Source of the DNA: Phenylobacterium sp.
Lineage (GTDB): Bacteria; Pseudomonadota; Alphaproteobacteria; Caulobacterales; Caulobacteraceae
DNA: 64,000 bases
Assembly: GCF_030697925.1 (NCBI RefSeq)
Contig: NZ_JAUYOJ010000006.1
Span: 1 to 64,000 of the forward strand
Reading direction: 5' to 3'
Positions 1 to 11,999 of the stretch are shown here, in pieces. The position numbers and the translations under genes are program-made. How positions within the stretch are numbered: position 1 is the stretch's first letter; every line of letters starts with the position of its first letter. Under the pieces are notes generated by a model. That model worked only from the letters and a program-made list of their open reading frames with translations, did not search any database and had not been told where the DNA came from.

Positions 1-193
1 CGAAGTGCACTTGCCCACTGGGGCGAGCATCTTCCCGAAGGAGCTTAGCAGACCCCCGCGACACTGGGCGGAGCGCATCTTCAACAACATCGTCTATTGG
101 AACCAACCTGAGAGAGGCGGGCACTTCGCGGCATTTGAGCAGCCTGTACTCTTCGTGAACGAGCTAAGGAAGTGCTTCCGCCTAATGCGATGA
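1..193 (+). CDS. Epoxide hydrolase, C-terminal fragment (cut by window start)
   Basis: This is the last 63 residues of an alpha/beta-hydrolase of the epoxide hydrolase type; the frame is open to the left edge, so the start lies outside the window. The tail reads FPKELSRPPRHWAER, then NNIVYWNQPERGGHFAAFEQ and LFVNELRKCFR. That matches the conserved C-terminus of EHN-domain epoxide hydrolases, in which the GGHFAAFEQP histidine is the catalytic-triad base. Family knowledge says such enzymes open epoxides to diols through an Asp nucleophile, which is not visible here. It ends in TGA next to a region of decayed genes, but nothing in the visible part looks damaged. Confidence 0.8.
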   Translation, partial: EVHLPTGASIFPKELSRPPRHWAERIFNNIVYWNQPERGGHFAAFEQPVLFVNELRKCFRLMR

Positions 194-393
194 CTCCGCT
201 CGTTTGGCGGACGAGTAAGAACCGGGGCGAGGCTCGCCGTCACGATGATTTCGTCGACTTCCGTTGCTGCCGCGCGCGGCACTTCCGGACCTGTCGGAAT
301 GGGCTGTGCAGTCGCGTCCTGAGAGGTGGCCAGGATCAAACCCGCCGCACCCCACAACCATGAGGTTGTATTCATCCATGCTGTTGTATTCAT
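94..393 (-). pseudogene. Possible truncated TonB-dependent receptor start
   Basis: A 99-codon frame starts with a signal-peptide-like stretch (hydrophobic WLWGAAGLILA, then an Ala-x-Ala region). It continues with EVDEIIVTASLAP, which resembles the mature N-terminus leading into the plug of TonB-dependent receptors. After about residue 65 the similarity stops, and the frame runs antisense through the epoxide hydrolase tail, so no plug or barrel follows. The start is ambiguous because an 18-base unit (ATGAATACAACNNCATGG) is duplicated in tandem at the 5' end. The likely reading is a receptor gene truncated by rearrangement near position 190-200. A short independent exported peptide is the alternative. 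Confidence 0.3.
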
Positions 394-774
394 CGCCCCC
401 CTAATCTACAGCGTTCTCGTTGTTGTAGCGTCGTCACGAGTCGTTCTTCAGGTTGATTGTGTACCCGACACCAGTGGTTACCGTAGGTGATCGGCACCAC
501 GGTGTGTTTCCCGCTTCTCAGGTGCGAGGCGACGCCCTAGCCGACCGAACAAGATATTGGCACATTTAGAATCGATTTCGAAAAATGGCAATCCCGCCGG
601 CGCGGCCGTACCGATCGACTACATGCTCCGGCGTCGGGGCCGCGGGGCGTTCCTCCCATTCGAGCCGGGCCCCTGCCTCGCGCAAGACCATTGCCCGGTT
701 CACGGCGCTCTGTTCAGCCATCGTTCGCCTCCTGGGACAGGTTTCTTCGGCGCAGGCGTCAGCACGTCGCGCAC
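394..774. other. Low-coding interval with one fragment
   Basis: Apart from the alcohol-dehydrogenase-like fragment listed separately (566-721, minus strand), I see no credible gene here. Open frames are short and lack plausible composition, start sites or recognisable motifs. Confidence 0.4.
566..721 (-). pseudogene. Alcohol-dehydrogenase-like N-terminal fragment
   Basis: A 51-residue frame begins MAEQSAVNRAMVLREAGARL and continues EWEERPAAPTPEHVVDRYGR. This resembles the start of zinc-type medium-chain alcohol dehydrogenases (typically KAMVLREAGAPL, then VPGPGEVLVRVRACGVC). The expected GxGEVLV and zinc-cysteine segments are missing or scrambled, and the frame stops just where the catalytic domain should begin. 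It lies directly downstream of the DUF1330 remnant on the same strand. I infer a decayed fragment; chance similarity over this length is possible. Confidence 0.3.
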
Positions 775-1053
775 CTAAGGAGAGTCCGGTGTTTCAGTCA
801 GGATGACGCGGTAATCCGCGCCTCGAAAGCGGTGCTCCCGCGCCGCTTGATACTCCGGGCTGTTGTACCAGCGCCGCGCGTCGTCGGCGGTGGGGAACGT
901 CGTGATCAAGACGGTTTCGGCAGGCGGACCCTCGAGGACCTCCGTCGGCCCGTAGCGCCTCGCCCGGTCCTTCTGACGCTTGAGGCGGTCCGCATCGATT
1001 CATTCCGCCGCCAACGCGGCGTGATTTTCTAGCGAGAACCGCTTCCCCGTCAT
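775..1053 (-). pseudogene. DUF1330-family gene with internal stop
   Basis: Read on the minus strand from ATG at 1053, the frame gives MTGKRFSLENHAALAAE and then a TGA at 1000-1002. It continues in the same frame to TAG at 775-777 with YGPTEVLEGPPAETVLITTF, DDARRWYNSPEYQAAREHRF and a C-terminal RVILTE. The second part is a clear DUF1330 signature (a small ferredoxin-like-fold dimer family of unknown function): the LEG...VLI.FP block and the WYNSPEYQ motif. The normal N-terminal strand is replaced by unrelated residues, so the gene has lost its start as well as carrying the stop. Confidence 0.6.
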
Positions 1054-1288
1054 AAAGTCCGTCCTTCAAAGAGGTCGAACCTACCTCAGCCGCCTGTCCG
1101 ATTTTCCGGCGCCACCTCAGTCCGGCGCGGCACAGTTCCTCGCGACAATCGCTCTCCTCCGCAAGTGGCATGCGAGCGTCCTCACCGGCGTCCCGGGTGA
1201 CCGCAGATGTGCATGGCTGCGATCTGCCCGGGACTTGAAGCCCGAACGCAGCTGGAAGTTAGCTACTTTCGACGTCTCTCAGCTGAAA
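1054..1288. other. Gene-free interval downstream of katG
   Basis: These 235 bases lie between the DUF1330 remnant and the end of katG. No convincing coding frame, terminator with a T-run, or RNA gene is visible. Confidence 0.4.
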
Positions 1289-3541
<2,253 letters not shown>

Positions 3542-3550
3542 CTATTTAGA

Positions 3551-3967
3551 TCAAAGCGCGTCGAGCGCCTTTTGGAGGCGGTCCGCATGTGATTTCCCGG
3601 CCTTGGCGAGCGTCTCGAACCAGTCAGCGATCTCGCCGAAGCCTTCCTGGCGGGCGGCGCGGGCCATGCTTGGATACATGTCGATGTATTCGTGGGTCTC
3701 GCTGGCGATCGCGGCCTTGAGGTTGTCGCCGGTCGGACCGATCGGCTTGCCGCTCGCGGGGTCGCTCACTTCCTCGAGATATTCGAGATGACCGCGCGCG
3801 TGCCCAGTCTCGCCCTCGGCAGTCGAGCGGAACACGGCGGCGACATCGTTGAAGCCCTCGACGTCGGCCTTCTCGGCGAAATAGAGATAGCGGCGGTTCG
3901 CCTGGCTCTCGCCGGCAAATGCGTCCTTCAGATTCAGCTCGGTCTTGGTTCCCTTGAGAGGGGGCAT
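3551..3967 (-). CDS. Rubrerythrin-like ferritin-fold protein
   Basis: 138-residue four-helix diiron protein of the rubrerythrin/ferritin-like group. Metal-ligand-type motifs are visible: [16 protein letters not shown] near residue 20 and a second E-x6-H set in [10 protein letters not shown] near residue 55, followed by further Glu/His residues in ASETHEY. No CxxC rubredoxin tail is present, so this is the short single-domain form. The start at 3967 is chosen because GGAGGGGAC precedes it; an upstream in-frame ATG lacks a ribosome site. Family members reduce peroxide or protect against oxidative stress, which fits the position immediately upstream of katG. Confidence 0.88.
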   Translation of the reverse strand: MPPLKGTKTELNLKDAFAGESQANRRYLYFAEKADVEGFNDVAAVFRSTAEGETGHARGHLEYLEEVSDPASGKPIGPTGDNLKAAIASETHEYIDMYPSMARAARQEGFGEIADWFETLAKAGKSHADRLQKALDAL

Positions 3968-4632
3968 GTCCCCTCCGGTGTTATCAAGGCAAAGAAATAT
4001 GGGCGATTTTGAGCGGCCTTGTGCGCACAAAAAAGTCCAGCGAAGTCCGTAGCAGCCTAGCACCTTCTGAGGGTGCTGTCAGGCAACCGGTAAGAAGAAG
4101 CCTCAACAGCGGACTCTCGGAACGGCCGCTATGGGTCCGGACCTTGCCGTTTGCTCCTGGCCGGATTACGGACGTTCCCAACGTCTCAGATGAGCCCAGC
4201 CCGGCCTCTTTTGGGGCACGTGTCAGCCAGTAGGTTCCCACTCCAAAAGTAGCGCCCGCTGATAGAGCCCGCCCAAGGCCAGCGGCTATTCGACCATAGT
4301 CTGGCGCTCTGCCTCGCTGCAGACGCGATTGACCAAGCCGAATTGGTTGGCGTCCATCGCCGGCCAAGAATTCTGCGCCTCATCACCCACCGGGGTGCTG
4401 CAAACGGCGCCCGGCGCCGGGCGACATTAGCCCGGCCAAGATGGCCCCTGGAGCGGCCTAGTCCCGTCTGCCAGTTCGAAGGCGGCCGGGCCTGTAGTCG
4501 TCGGTTGCTGGTCCGCCTGGCGTTGGGTTTGAAGGATTGGGAACGGCCAGGGCGGCGAGCTCCCCCGCCGGGCGAGTCCGCCTTGACTCGCTACCATTGG
4601 TCGCGAAGAGTTGGCGTCTGGGAGAGTTCCGG
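3968..4632. other. 665-bp gene-free interval
   Basis: No frame here has recognisable protein motifs, and frames on both strands are short or of implausible composition. It holds a perfect 16-bp palindrome at 4408-4423 (CGCCCGGCGCCGGGCG). The rubrerythrin promoter must lie at its left end and the PEPxxWA-CTERM operon promoter at its right end, but I could not pick a convincing -35/-10 pair for either. Confidence 0.4.
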
Positions 4633-5343
4633 ATGATCAAGTTTCTTGCATCGAGCCTGGCTGCGGCAACGCTTCTGTGGGCCGGCGCCGCTAACGCCAC
4701 TGTTATGATCGCCACGATAGCGGGTGACTACAATGACGACCCCGACTGGAACGGCTGGTCCATGGAGCTTCGATACAACACGAGTGGGCTCGAGTTTGAG
4801 CAAACTGGCCTCAAGAGAACCTACAGCTGGAACGCTTCATCAGGACTCCCATCTCCAATTCAATACGCGCGGGGTTCATTCACCGGGCAAGAGCCTTGCC
4901 CGCTACCAGACAGCTGGGATGGTTGCTTTTATTACGACGAGAACGATGAACTCGTGGAAATCTACCGCCCTCCGGTGGAGGTTGCGTTCGACCTCACGGA
5001 GTTTTATTCATTTTCAATAGAACAGGCCACGGACCCATACAGCGAATACTTCTACTACGTATTCAATTTTGAGGGTCCTGACGTTCGGATTAGGGGTCTC
5101 GGGGAGATCGATCGGGGACCGCTCCCATCCATCACCAAGCCCGTCGAAATCGTTCGCTATGGCGAGTACGGCGACGCGCTAATCCGGGGCATCAGCCCAG
5201 GCGGTCCCCATACGGAGTACCTATCCGTCGCGCCCAGCCCGGGCGGCATCCCGGAGCCGGCAACCTGGGCGATGATGATCGTCGGCCTCGGCATAGCGGG
5301 CCTGGAGCTTCGCCGCCAGCAAAGGAGCTTTCAAGGTGCTTAG
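4633..5343 (+). CDS. PEPxxWA-CTERM sorting domain protein (first of pair)
   Basis: 236-residue exported protein. It has an N-terminal signal peptide (MIKFLASSLAAATLLWAGAA, cut near ANA). The C-terminus has PEPATWAMMI, a hydrophobic span (VGLGIAGLELRR) and basic residues, which is the PEPxxWA variant of the PEP-CTERM sorting signal. In this system the tail holds the protein in the inner membrane until an exosortase-type enzyme processes it for the surface. No exosortase gene is in this window. The middle is rich in Tyr, Asp and Gly and I do not recognise a fold. The ATG at 4633 follows a GAGAG-type ribosome site. Its stop overlaps the next gene by 8 bp. Confidence 0.85.
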   Translation: MIKFLASSLAAATLLWAGAANATVMIATIAGDYNDDPDWNGWSMELRYNTSGLEFEQTGLKRTYSWNASSGLPSPIQYARGSFTGQEPCPLPDSWDGCFYYDENDELVEIYRPPVEVAFDLTEFYSFSIEQATDPYSEYFYYVFNFEGPDVRIRGLGEIDRGPLPSITKPVEIVRYGEYGDALIRGISPGGPHTEYLSVAPSPGGIPEPATWAMMIVGLGIAGLELRRQQRSFQGA

Positions 5344-5938
5344 GGTTCTCTCGCCGCTCATCGCCGCGCTCTCGTTGTCCTGGGTCGGATCAGCGACCGC
5401 GGCGACTATCGTGTTTCAGCAATCCGGACACACCGCCACGCTTGACCTGGGGCCGGTCGATCTAGCCGGGCCGGGGACTTACGAGTTTAGCTTCAGCAGC
5501 TCGATCCCGCTCTTCTATGACCTCTCCGCGAGCTACGAAAACCACTGGGACATCTTCGTCGCGCCGCCGCCGCGCCCACACGACGAGTTTATCGAAGGCA
5601 ACGAGTCGACCGTCGAAGACGGGACTGGCGGGTTCGCAACGGGCTTCTCGTGGCAATTCGTCGTGCCCAAGGCGACCTACCTGTTCTTTCCGGCCGGCGG
5701 TTATGCGGACCAGGGGATACCGGACGGCACGCCGCTCTATGAGATCACGCGGGCGGAGGGCCCCTATTTCAACTTCTATGCCGATTTCGAAGGTCTTGAG
5801 TTCGACTATACCTTGACCGCCGAGCAGCTGTCTGCGGTTCCGGAACCCTCGGCCTGGGCCATGATGATTGCAGGCTTCGGCATGGTCGGAGCGATCATCC
5901 GCCGGGGGTCGCGAGGCCGCGCCCAAGCCGTCGCTTAG
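5336..5938 (+). CDS. PEPxxWA-CTERM sorting domain protein (second of pair)
   Basis: 200-residue exported protein with signal peptide (LSPLIAALSLSWVGSATAA) and a C-terminal PEPSAWAMMIAGFGMVGA followed by IIRRGSRGR, the same sorting signal as its upstream neighbour. The central domain is a predicted beta-rich region (FEFSFSSSIPLFY-type strands) without a recognised family. It starts with GTG at 5336 inside the end of the preceding gene, with AAAGGAG nine bases upstream, so the two are translationally coupled. Outside the tail the two proteins share little visible similarity. They are more likely partners in one surface structure than a recent duplication. Confidence 0.85.
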   Translation: MLRVLSPLIAALSLSWVGSATAATIVFQQSGHTATLDLGPVDLAGPGTYEFSFSSSIPLFYDLSASYENHWDIFVAPPPRPHDEFIEGNESTVEDGTGGFATGFSWQFVVPKATYLFFPAGGYADQGIPDGTPLYEITRAEGPYFNFYADFEGLEFDYTLTAEQLSAVPEPSAWAMMIAGFGMVGAIIRRGSRGRAQAVA

Positions 5939-5984
5939 GCCGCTGCGGTTGTCCTCAATTCCCCGTCGGCCATGGACCAGGTCC

Positions 5985-6905
5985 TCAGATCAGCCGGTTG
6001 TGGACGTTGAACTTCCGCGCGCCCCTTAGTCGCTCCGCGACGAAGTCCAGGTCACGAACGTAGATGTGATTGGCCTTGCGCGTCGCCAGGTCACCGGGTG
6101 GGACGAGCGATCGGCTCCACGGATCGTACCAGAACGGCCCCAGCAGCCCGTGCGCCGTCAGCACGCCGTCGATCGCGTCGAGCCGGGCGCCGTAGGCTTC
6201 CACCTGGTAGGACATCTCGATGATCAACGCCTGGAAGTCCGGGGACCCGAGAGTGGCGGCGGCGCCCGCCACGACCTCCGCCTCGAAGCCCTCGACATCG
6301 ACCTTCATTGCGCGCGGGATCCGACCGTCCAAGATCATGTCCAGCGGCAGGACGTCGACCTCGACGACGCCCTCACCGGGCCCGCCCACGACGCGGTTGT
6401 AGCTCCAGTTCGTCGCCGTGAAATGCAGCCTTCCGCGCTCCCGGCCGACACCGCACCGGAGGGCGTCCACACGGTCCGAGATCCCGTTGGCGTGGACGTT
6501 CTGCATGAGCAGGTCATAGGTCGTCGGCACCGGCTCGGCGCTGACCACCTTCGCGCCGACCACTTTCGCCGCGAGCACGGTGTAGACGCCGGCGTTGGCC
6601 CCCACGTCGCAGAACAGGTCTTCGGACCGGAGGAAGTGCAGCACAAACGCCATGTCCTCGAACTCTCCGAGGCCGTAGCGCGCGCAGATCATCACGCTGG
6701 TCGCCTCCCGCCGCCAGACCAACACGGCGCCCTCGACATAGGGGATGACCTGGTGGCCAGGCGCCACCCAATCGGCGAACGTCAGCCTGAGCCAGCGCTT
6801 CGCGGCCTCGACCCGGCGCCCCTCGTGGATCGGATGGGCCAACACAGCCCGCAGGACGCGAACGCGACTGCGGATGTTGCGCGCGAATTGCCTGGGACCC
6901 TTCAT
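5985..6905 (-). CDS. FkbM family methyltransferase
   Basis: 306-residue SAM-dependent O-methyltransferase of the FkbM type. The SAM-binding core is LFCDVGANAGVYTVLAAKVV near residue 97, followed by the acidic strand end VSAEPVP. The MKVDVEGFEAEVVAGAA block near residue 199 is the family hallmark. The N-terminal 60 residues are basic and helical, and no transmembrane span is evident. Family members methylate sugars, lipids or polyketide hydroxyls; the substrate cannot be told from the sequence. It is convergent with the PEPxxWA-CTERM pair, so a link to surface polysaccharide is only a guess. Confidence 0.88.
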   Translation of the reverse strand: MKGPRQFARNIRSRVRVLRAVLAHPIHEGRRVEAAKRWLRLTFADWVAPGHQVIPYVEGAVLVWRREATSVMICARYGLGEFEDMAFVLHFLRSEDLFCDVGANAGVYTVLAAKVVGAKVVSAEPVPTTYDLLMQNVHANGISDRVDALRCGVGRERGRLHFTATNWSYNRVVGGPGEGVVEVDVLPLDMILDGRIPRAMKVDVEGFEAEVVAGAAATLGSPDFQALIIEMSYQVEAYGARLDAIDGVLTAHGLLGPFWYDPWSRSLVPPGDLATRKANHIYVRDLDFVAERLRGARKFNVHNRLI

Positions 6906-7100
6906 CCACTCCTCGCGCCGTGTTGCGGGCCGAATGCGGCCTCAACGCAAAATTGCTTATCGCTCCGACATTGGCGACCCAATTCGATCCAGTTGACGTC
7001 GCGCCGATGAACCCAGGGCCAGCGCCTTCCGGCAGATGGACTTCGGTCTATGGGACTTCGAATTGATCGCCGTCATGCAGGAGCGCGGGACAGGCCGAGA

Positions 7101-7493
7101 TCATTTTGGTCCTTGGGGGATAGCCTCCAATCGCGGCGCACCGGGATTTCCAGTGGCGGCGGTCGGATTTTTGGGTTCGGTCGCTGGGCGCTTGCCTGCG
7201 TCACCCGCATCGAGGCCGGTCGGCGCGGGATTATCTTGGCCGCCGCTCCGCTTCCCCCGCATGTTGCCCAGATTGTCGAACAGCAAAGGCACATCGGCTG
7301 TGGGAAGCGCCAAGGCCCCTGAGTTTGAGCCGAGGACCCCGAAAGCGCTGTTCGGACTGCCAGGTGCAGGGGCGCCGACCACCGCCGCCGCCGAGCTGGC
7401 GGCGCAACCCAGTACGCTCAAACATGTCTGCGCCGCCGCCTCGCCGGTCATCGTAACAACGACGGCGACGGTCAGAGTGGCCAATCGGATCAT
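7101..7493 (-). CDS. Small exported protein of unknown function
   Basis: 130 residues with an N-terminal signal peptide (MIRLATLTVAVVVTMTGEAA ending AQ). A short Cys pair follows (CLSVLGC), then a low-complexity Pro/Gly/Asn/Ala-rich tail. The ATG at 7493 is preceded by AGGAGAG; an in-frame ATG at 7514 lacks such a site. I recognise no family. The disordered composition and lack of further hydrophobic spans suggest a periplasmic or secreted peptide. Composition is less GC-biased at third positions than core genes here, and the gene stands alone. Confidence 0.55.
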   Translation of the reverse strand: MIRLATLTVAVVVTMTGEAAAQTCLSVLGCAASSAAAVVGAPAPGSPNSAFGVLGSNSGALALPTADVPLLFDNLGNMRGKRSGGQDNPAPTGLDAGDAGKRPATEPKNPTAATGNPGAPRLEAIPQGPK

Positions 7494-7878
7494 GACGCGC
7501 TCTCCTGTACTCAATACGACCCCCCCTATGCCGGACGGGCATGACGACTTTGGGGCGGTTATGAAGAATTAGAACTGACTCAACCTTAACTCGAGTCGAG
7601 TACGCCATGCTGACGGTTCAGCCGGCGTTCACCCAAGCTCACGTCATTAAGTGTCGGCTACCCGGCAGACGGCGCGAGGCGAGAACGACATCCAACGGTC
7701 CTATGCTTGCGCCACCCCCCTGATCGGTGGGGCGCCGGCAAGGAATGGATGGTCCGGAGGACGCCTTCAACGTCGGTCGGATGGTTCGCAACTTGCCTGT
7801 CGTCATGTGGAAGACGGCAGGCGTCCCATTCTGACCTGTCTTGACCGAAACCCTTGAACACAACACCGCAGCAAAACC
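7494..7878. other. Gene-free interval before XRE regulators
   Basis: These 385 bases separate two divergent genes and should hold both promoters. A GC-rich inverted repeat (GCGCC...GGCGC, around 7706-7735) is visible, and a TTGACC at about 7847 could serve as a -35 element for the downstream regulator, but without a clear -10. No coding frame is convincing. Confidence 0.35.
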
Positions 7879-8193
7879 ATGCGCGACAACATAGATCTTC
7901 ACCTGGCCAAACGCCTTTTCCATCGGCGGCGGGAATTGAACCTTACCCAGCGTCAGCTGGGACAGCTTTGCGGCGTGACCTTCCAGCAGGTCCAGAAGTA
8001 CGAGTGTGGCGCCAATCGAATCTCGGCCTCGATGATCTGGCGGCTGGCCGATGCGCTCGAGGTGCCGGTTCACTATTTTTACGACGGCCTTGAGAAACCC
8101 CACCTAAACGGGGCAGATGTCGCCGAGACGGCGCCAGGCGAGGCGAAGACTTCGTCGCTCTCGCTCGGGGGCAAGACGGCCACGTCCAGCTAG
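7879..8193 (+). CDS. XRE-family helix-turn-helix regulator (first of pair)
   Basis: 104-residue DNA-binding protein. A Cro/C1-type HTH covers about residues 8-64: LAKRLFHRRRELNLTQRQLG, then LCGVTFQQVQKYECGANRIS and MIWRLADALEVPVHYFYDGL. The Q-QKYE-GANRIS recognition helix is typical of short alphaproteobacterial regulators. The 35-residue tail is polar and probably disordered. A near neighbour at 8353 has the same HTH, and no toxin gene accompanies either, so I do not read this as an antitoxin. Target unknown. Confidence 0.85.
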   Translation: MRDNIDLHLAKRLFHRRRELNLTQRQLGQLCGVTFQQVQKYECGANRISASMIWRLADALEVPVHYFYDGLEKPHLNGADVAETAPGEAKTSSLSLGGKTATSS

Positions 8194-8352
8194 CCCAAGA
8201 AACATGTTCGCTGAACGTGCTCGTCTATGGTCAAGCCTGAGACGATGAGCACACTTTTCAAAGTTGAAATATGAGCCTTAACTTCATCGAATCCTAAGCG
8301 ATCCCCGGCGCGCTTCGTTCAGACCGCGGACGTTTCGGGTGAGGAGACGACG

Positions 8353-8781
8353 ATGAACGCGGAGCTCTCGAACAAGACACCAGACCCGATGGATGTGGCC
8401 CTCGGCGCCTCGGTTCGGATACGCCGTCGCACGATCGGGATGTCTCAGGAAGCCTTGGCCGAACAGTGCGGCGTCAGCTTTCAGCAGATCCAGAAGTACG
8501 AGAACGGCGCCAACCGCATCTCTTTCTCGCGCCTGGTCCAGATCGCGCGCGCCTTGCGCTGCCGCGTGGTCGACCTGATGGACGTGCTCGACACATCGGG
8601 CGCGGAGATCGGCGGCGATATCGACATGCTCAGCCGGATCCGGACGCCCGGCGCGCTGGAGCTGCTGACCGCCTTTGAACGCCTGCCGCAGGAGGCCCGC
8701 ACCTCGCTGGTCAACCTGTTGCGCACCCTGACCGAGACCGACGCCAGCGGCATGCGCGCCCGCCAGCGCGAACTGGCCTAG
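8353..8781 (+). CDS. XRE-family helix-turn-helix regulator (second of pair)
   Basis: 142-residue DNA-binding protein. The HTH covers about residues 15-72 with RRRTIGMSQEALAEQCGVSF then QQIQKYENGANRISFSRL, closely matching the regulator 160 bp upstream. Unlike that protein it has a C-terminal helical domain (LSRIRTPGALELLTAFERLP...LVNLLRTLTE) that could dimerise or bind a ligand. A GGTGAGGAGACG ribosome site precedes the ATG. The two genes look like old tandem duplicates. The histidine kinase that follows is on the opposite strand. Confidence 0.87.
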   Translation: MNAELSNKTPDPMDVALGASVRIRRRTIGMSQEALAEQCGVSFQQIQKYENGANRISFSRLVQIARALRCRVVDLMDVLDTSGAEIGGDIDMLSRIRTPGALELLTAFERLPQEARTSLVNLLRTLTETDASGMRARQRELA

Positions 8782-8884
8782 AGGGTGCCCAGTGGATGCT
8801 GGTTCAGGCGGCCGCCACGCTCTAAGCTTTTGAAGATAGACCATTTTCATCCGACCAAATGCTTCCATCTGGTCGGGAAAGGGC

Positions 8885-10762
<1,878 letters not shown>

Positions 10763-10908
10763 GGGCGCCCCGTTCCCCTTGCGGGGTCGTTTCTCGATCC
10801 CACGTGGCCATGACGCCGGAAAGCCGTAAACAGAGCCTTGCCGTAGAAGGCCTGGACGCTCGAAGGGGCGCGCCACAATGTCGCACTCCCGACATTCAAA
10901 CGCAGAAC

Positions 10909-10938
10909 GGACGCCGGCCCCTCGCGAGTCCGGCGTCC
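10909..10938 (-). terminator. Candidate terminator of the cold-shock gene
   Basis: A perfect 9-bp stem, GGACGCCGG at 10909-10917 and CCGGCGTCC at 10930-10938, has a 12-base loop that itself contains CTCGCGAG. It starts 28 bases downstream of the cold-shock stop on its strand. The following bases are only weakly T-rich, so intrinsic termination is plausible rather than certain. Confidence 0.45.
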
Positions 10939-10966
10939 GCCCGAATGCTCAAATCGTGGAGGCCGC

Positions 10967-11170
10967 CTAGACCGGCTTCAGGTCGACCGCCGCGGTCTTG
11001 CCGCGTTCTTCCTTCTCCTCGTAGCTGACCTTGTCGCCCTCGTTCAGGCTGCGCAGGCCCGCGCGCTCGACCGCGGAGATGTGGACGAAGACGTCCTTGC
11101 CGCCGTCGTCAGGTTGAATGAAGCCGAAGCCCTTGGTGGCGTTGAACCACTTGACCGTACCGGTGGCCAT
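10967..11170 (-). CDS. cspA: Cold-shock domain protein (CspA family)
   Basis: 67-residue single cold-shock domain, the normal family size. RNP1 (KGFGFI) and RNP2 (VFVHIS) nucleic-acid-binding motifs are intact, in [20 protein letters not shown] and [14 protein letters not shown]. Such proteins bind single-stranded RNA or DNA and melt secondary structure as RNA chaperones. It is monocistronic, with a candidate terminator behind it and a 202-bp upstream region before the thioredoxin gene. Whether it is cold-induced cannot be seen; many alphaproteobacterial copies are growth-phase regulated. Confidence 0.95.
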   Translation of the reverse strand: MATGTVKWFNATKGFGFIQPDDGGKDVFVHISAVERAGLRSLNEGDKVSYEEKEERGKTAAVDLKPV

Positions 11171-11372
11171 GTCCTTCTCGTCTCCCTGACTCAGTGTTCC
11201 ACACGGACTCGCGACGAGGATCGCCGGTCGCCCGGTCCATCTCAGTCGTCTGGGGAGCGGGCTGTTCGGTTCCGCGCGGAATGCGTGGGGAGAAGAACGT
11301 CAGCAGGCCCAAAGCGCCGATTGGGCCGAAGTCTGGCCATGGGCCAGGACGCCGGTCAACCGCAGCGCCTGT

Positions 11373-11999
11373 TCAACTTTCCGCCAACACCTTGTCGATC
11401 AGGGCCTTGGCCTCCTTGCCCGACCAGTCGGCGTCCCCGGCCAGCCGGCCCCGCTCCACCCCGTCGGCGCCATAGATCACCGTGGTCGGCATGCCCACGG
11501 CGGCGGGCTTGAAGGCGAACGGCAGGGCCATCTTGGGATCGTGGTAGAACTTGAGCGGCGCGTGCTTGGCGATGAACATCCGGGCCTTGGCTTCGTCGTC
11601 CGGGCGGTCGACGCTGATCGCGACCACCTCGACGTTCTTGCCCTCATAGCTCTTGGCCAGCTTGGCCAGGGTCGGCATCTCGATGACGCAGGGCGCGCAC
11701 CAGGTGGCCCTCAGATTGACCACCACGACCTTGCCCCGGAAATCGGCGATGCGCCGGGTCTCGCCCTTGGCGTCGAGGAAGCCCGCGGCCGGCGGCGGGG
11801 CCGCCTCGACCGGCAGGGCGAACTTGGCCATCTCCCCCTTGGCGAAGCCTTTCAGGCTCGTTTCCTGCTGGGGGTTTATGGAAGCCTGACCGATGATGTA
11901 GAGAACCGCGGCGGCGCCGAGAACGGCGACGCCCCCCAGCACCCACCGCAGCGGGATCTTGGGGCCGCCGGCCGCACCTTCATCCGAACGCTCGCTCAT
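11373..11999 (-). CDS. TlpA-like membrane-anchored thiol-disulfide oxidoreductase
   Basis: 208 residues. One N-terminal transmembrane anchor ([19 protein letters not shown], about residues 19-37) is followed by a thioredoxin-fold domain facing the periplasm. The active site is WCAPC with Cys101 and Cys104, and the cis-Pro loop is VGMPTTV. TlpA/ResA-type proteins keep cysteines reduced for cytochrome or copper-site assembly. The start codon at 11999 abuts the argH start codon on the other strand, so the promoter must lie in argH or the transcript is leaderless. No cytochrome biogenesis gene is adjacent. Confidence 0.9.
   Translation of the reverse strand: MSERSDEGAAGGPKIPLRWVLGGVAVLGAAAVLYIIGQASINPQQETSLKGFAKGEMAKFALPVEAAPPPAAGFLDAKGETRRIADFRGKVVVVNLRATWCAPCVIEMPTLAKLAKSYEGKNVEVVAISVDRPDDEAKARMFIAKHAPLKFYHDPKMALPFAFKPAAVGMPTTVIYGADGVERGRLAGDADWSGKEAKALIDKVLAES

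Noticed and set aside
4009-4233. 74-codon plus-strand frame upstream of the rubrerythrin
   Set aside because: Overlaps the expected rubrerythrin promoter region, with no ribosome site and no family match.
4312-4350. Short minus-strand string resembling an enoyl-CoA hydratase motif (GLVNRVCSEAE)
   Set aside because: Only about 20 residues, with stops on both sides; too short to call a gene or remnant.
7879-8781. Toxin-antitoxin system from the XRE pair
   Set aside because: No toxin-like partner gene lies beside either regulator, and the second has a helical domain not seen in antitoxins.
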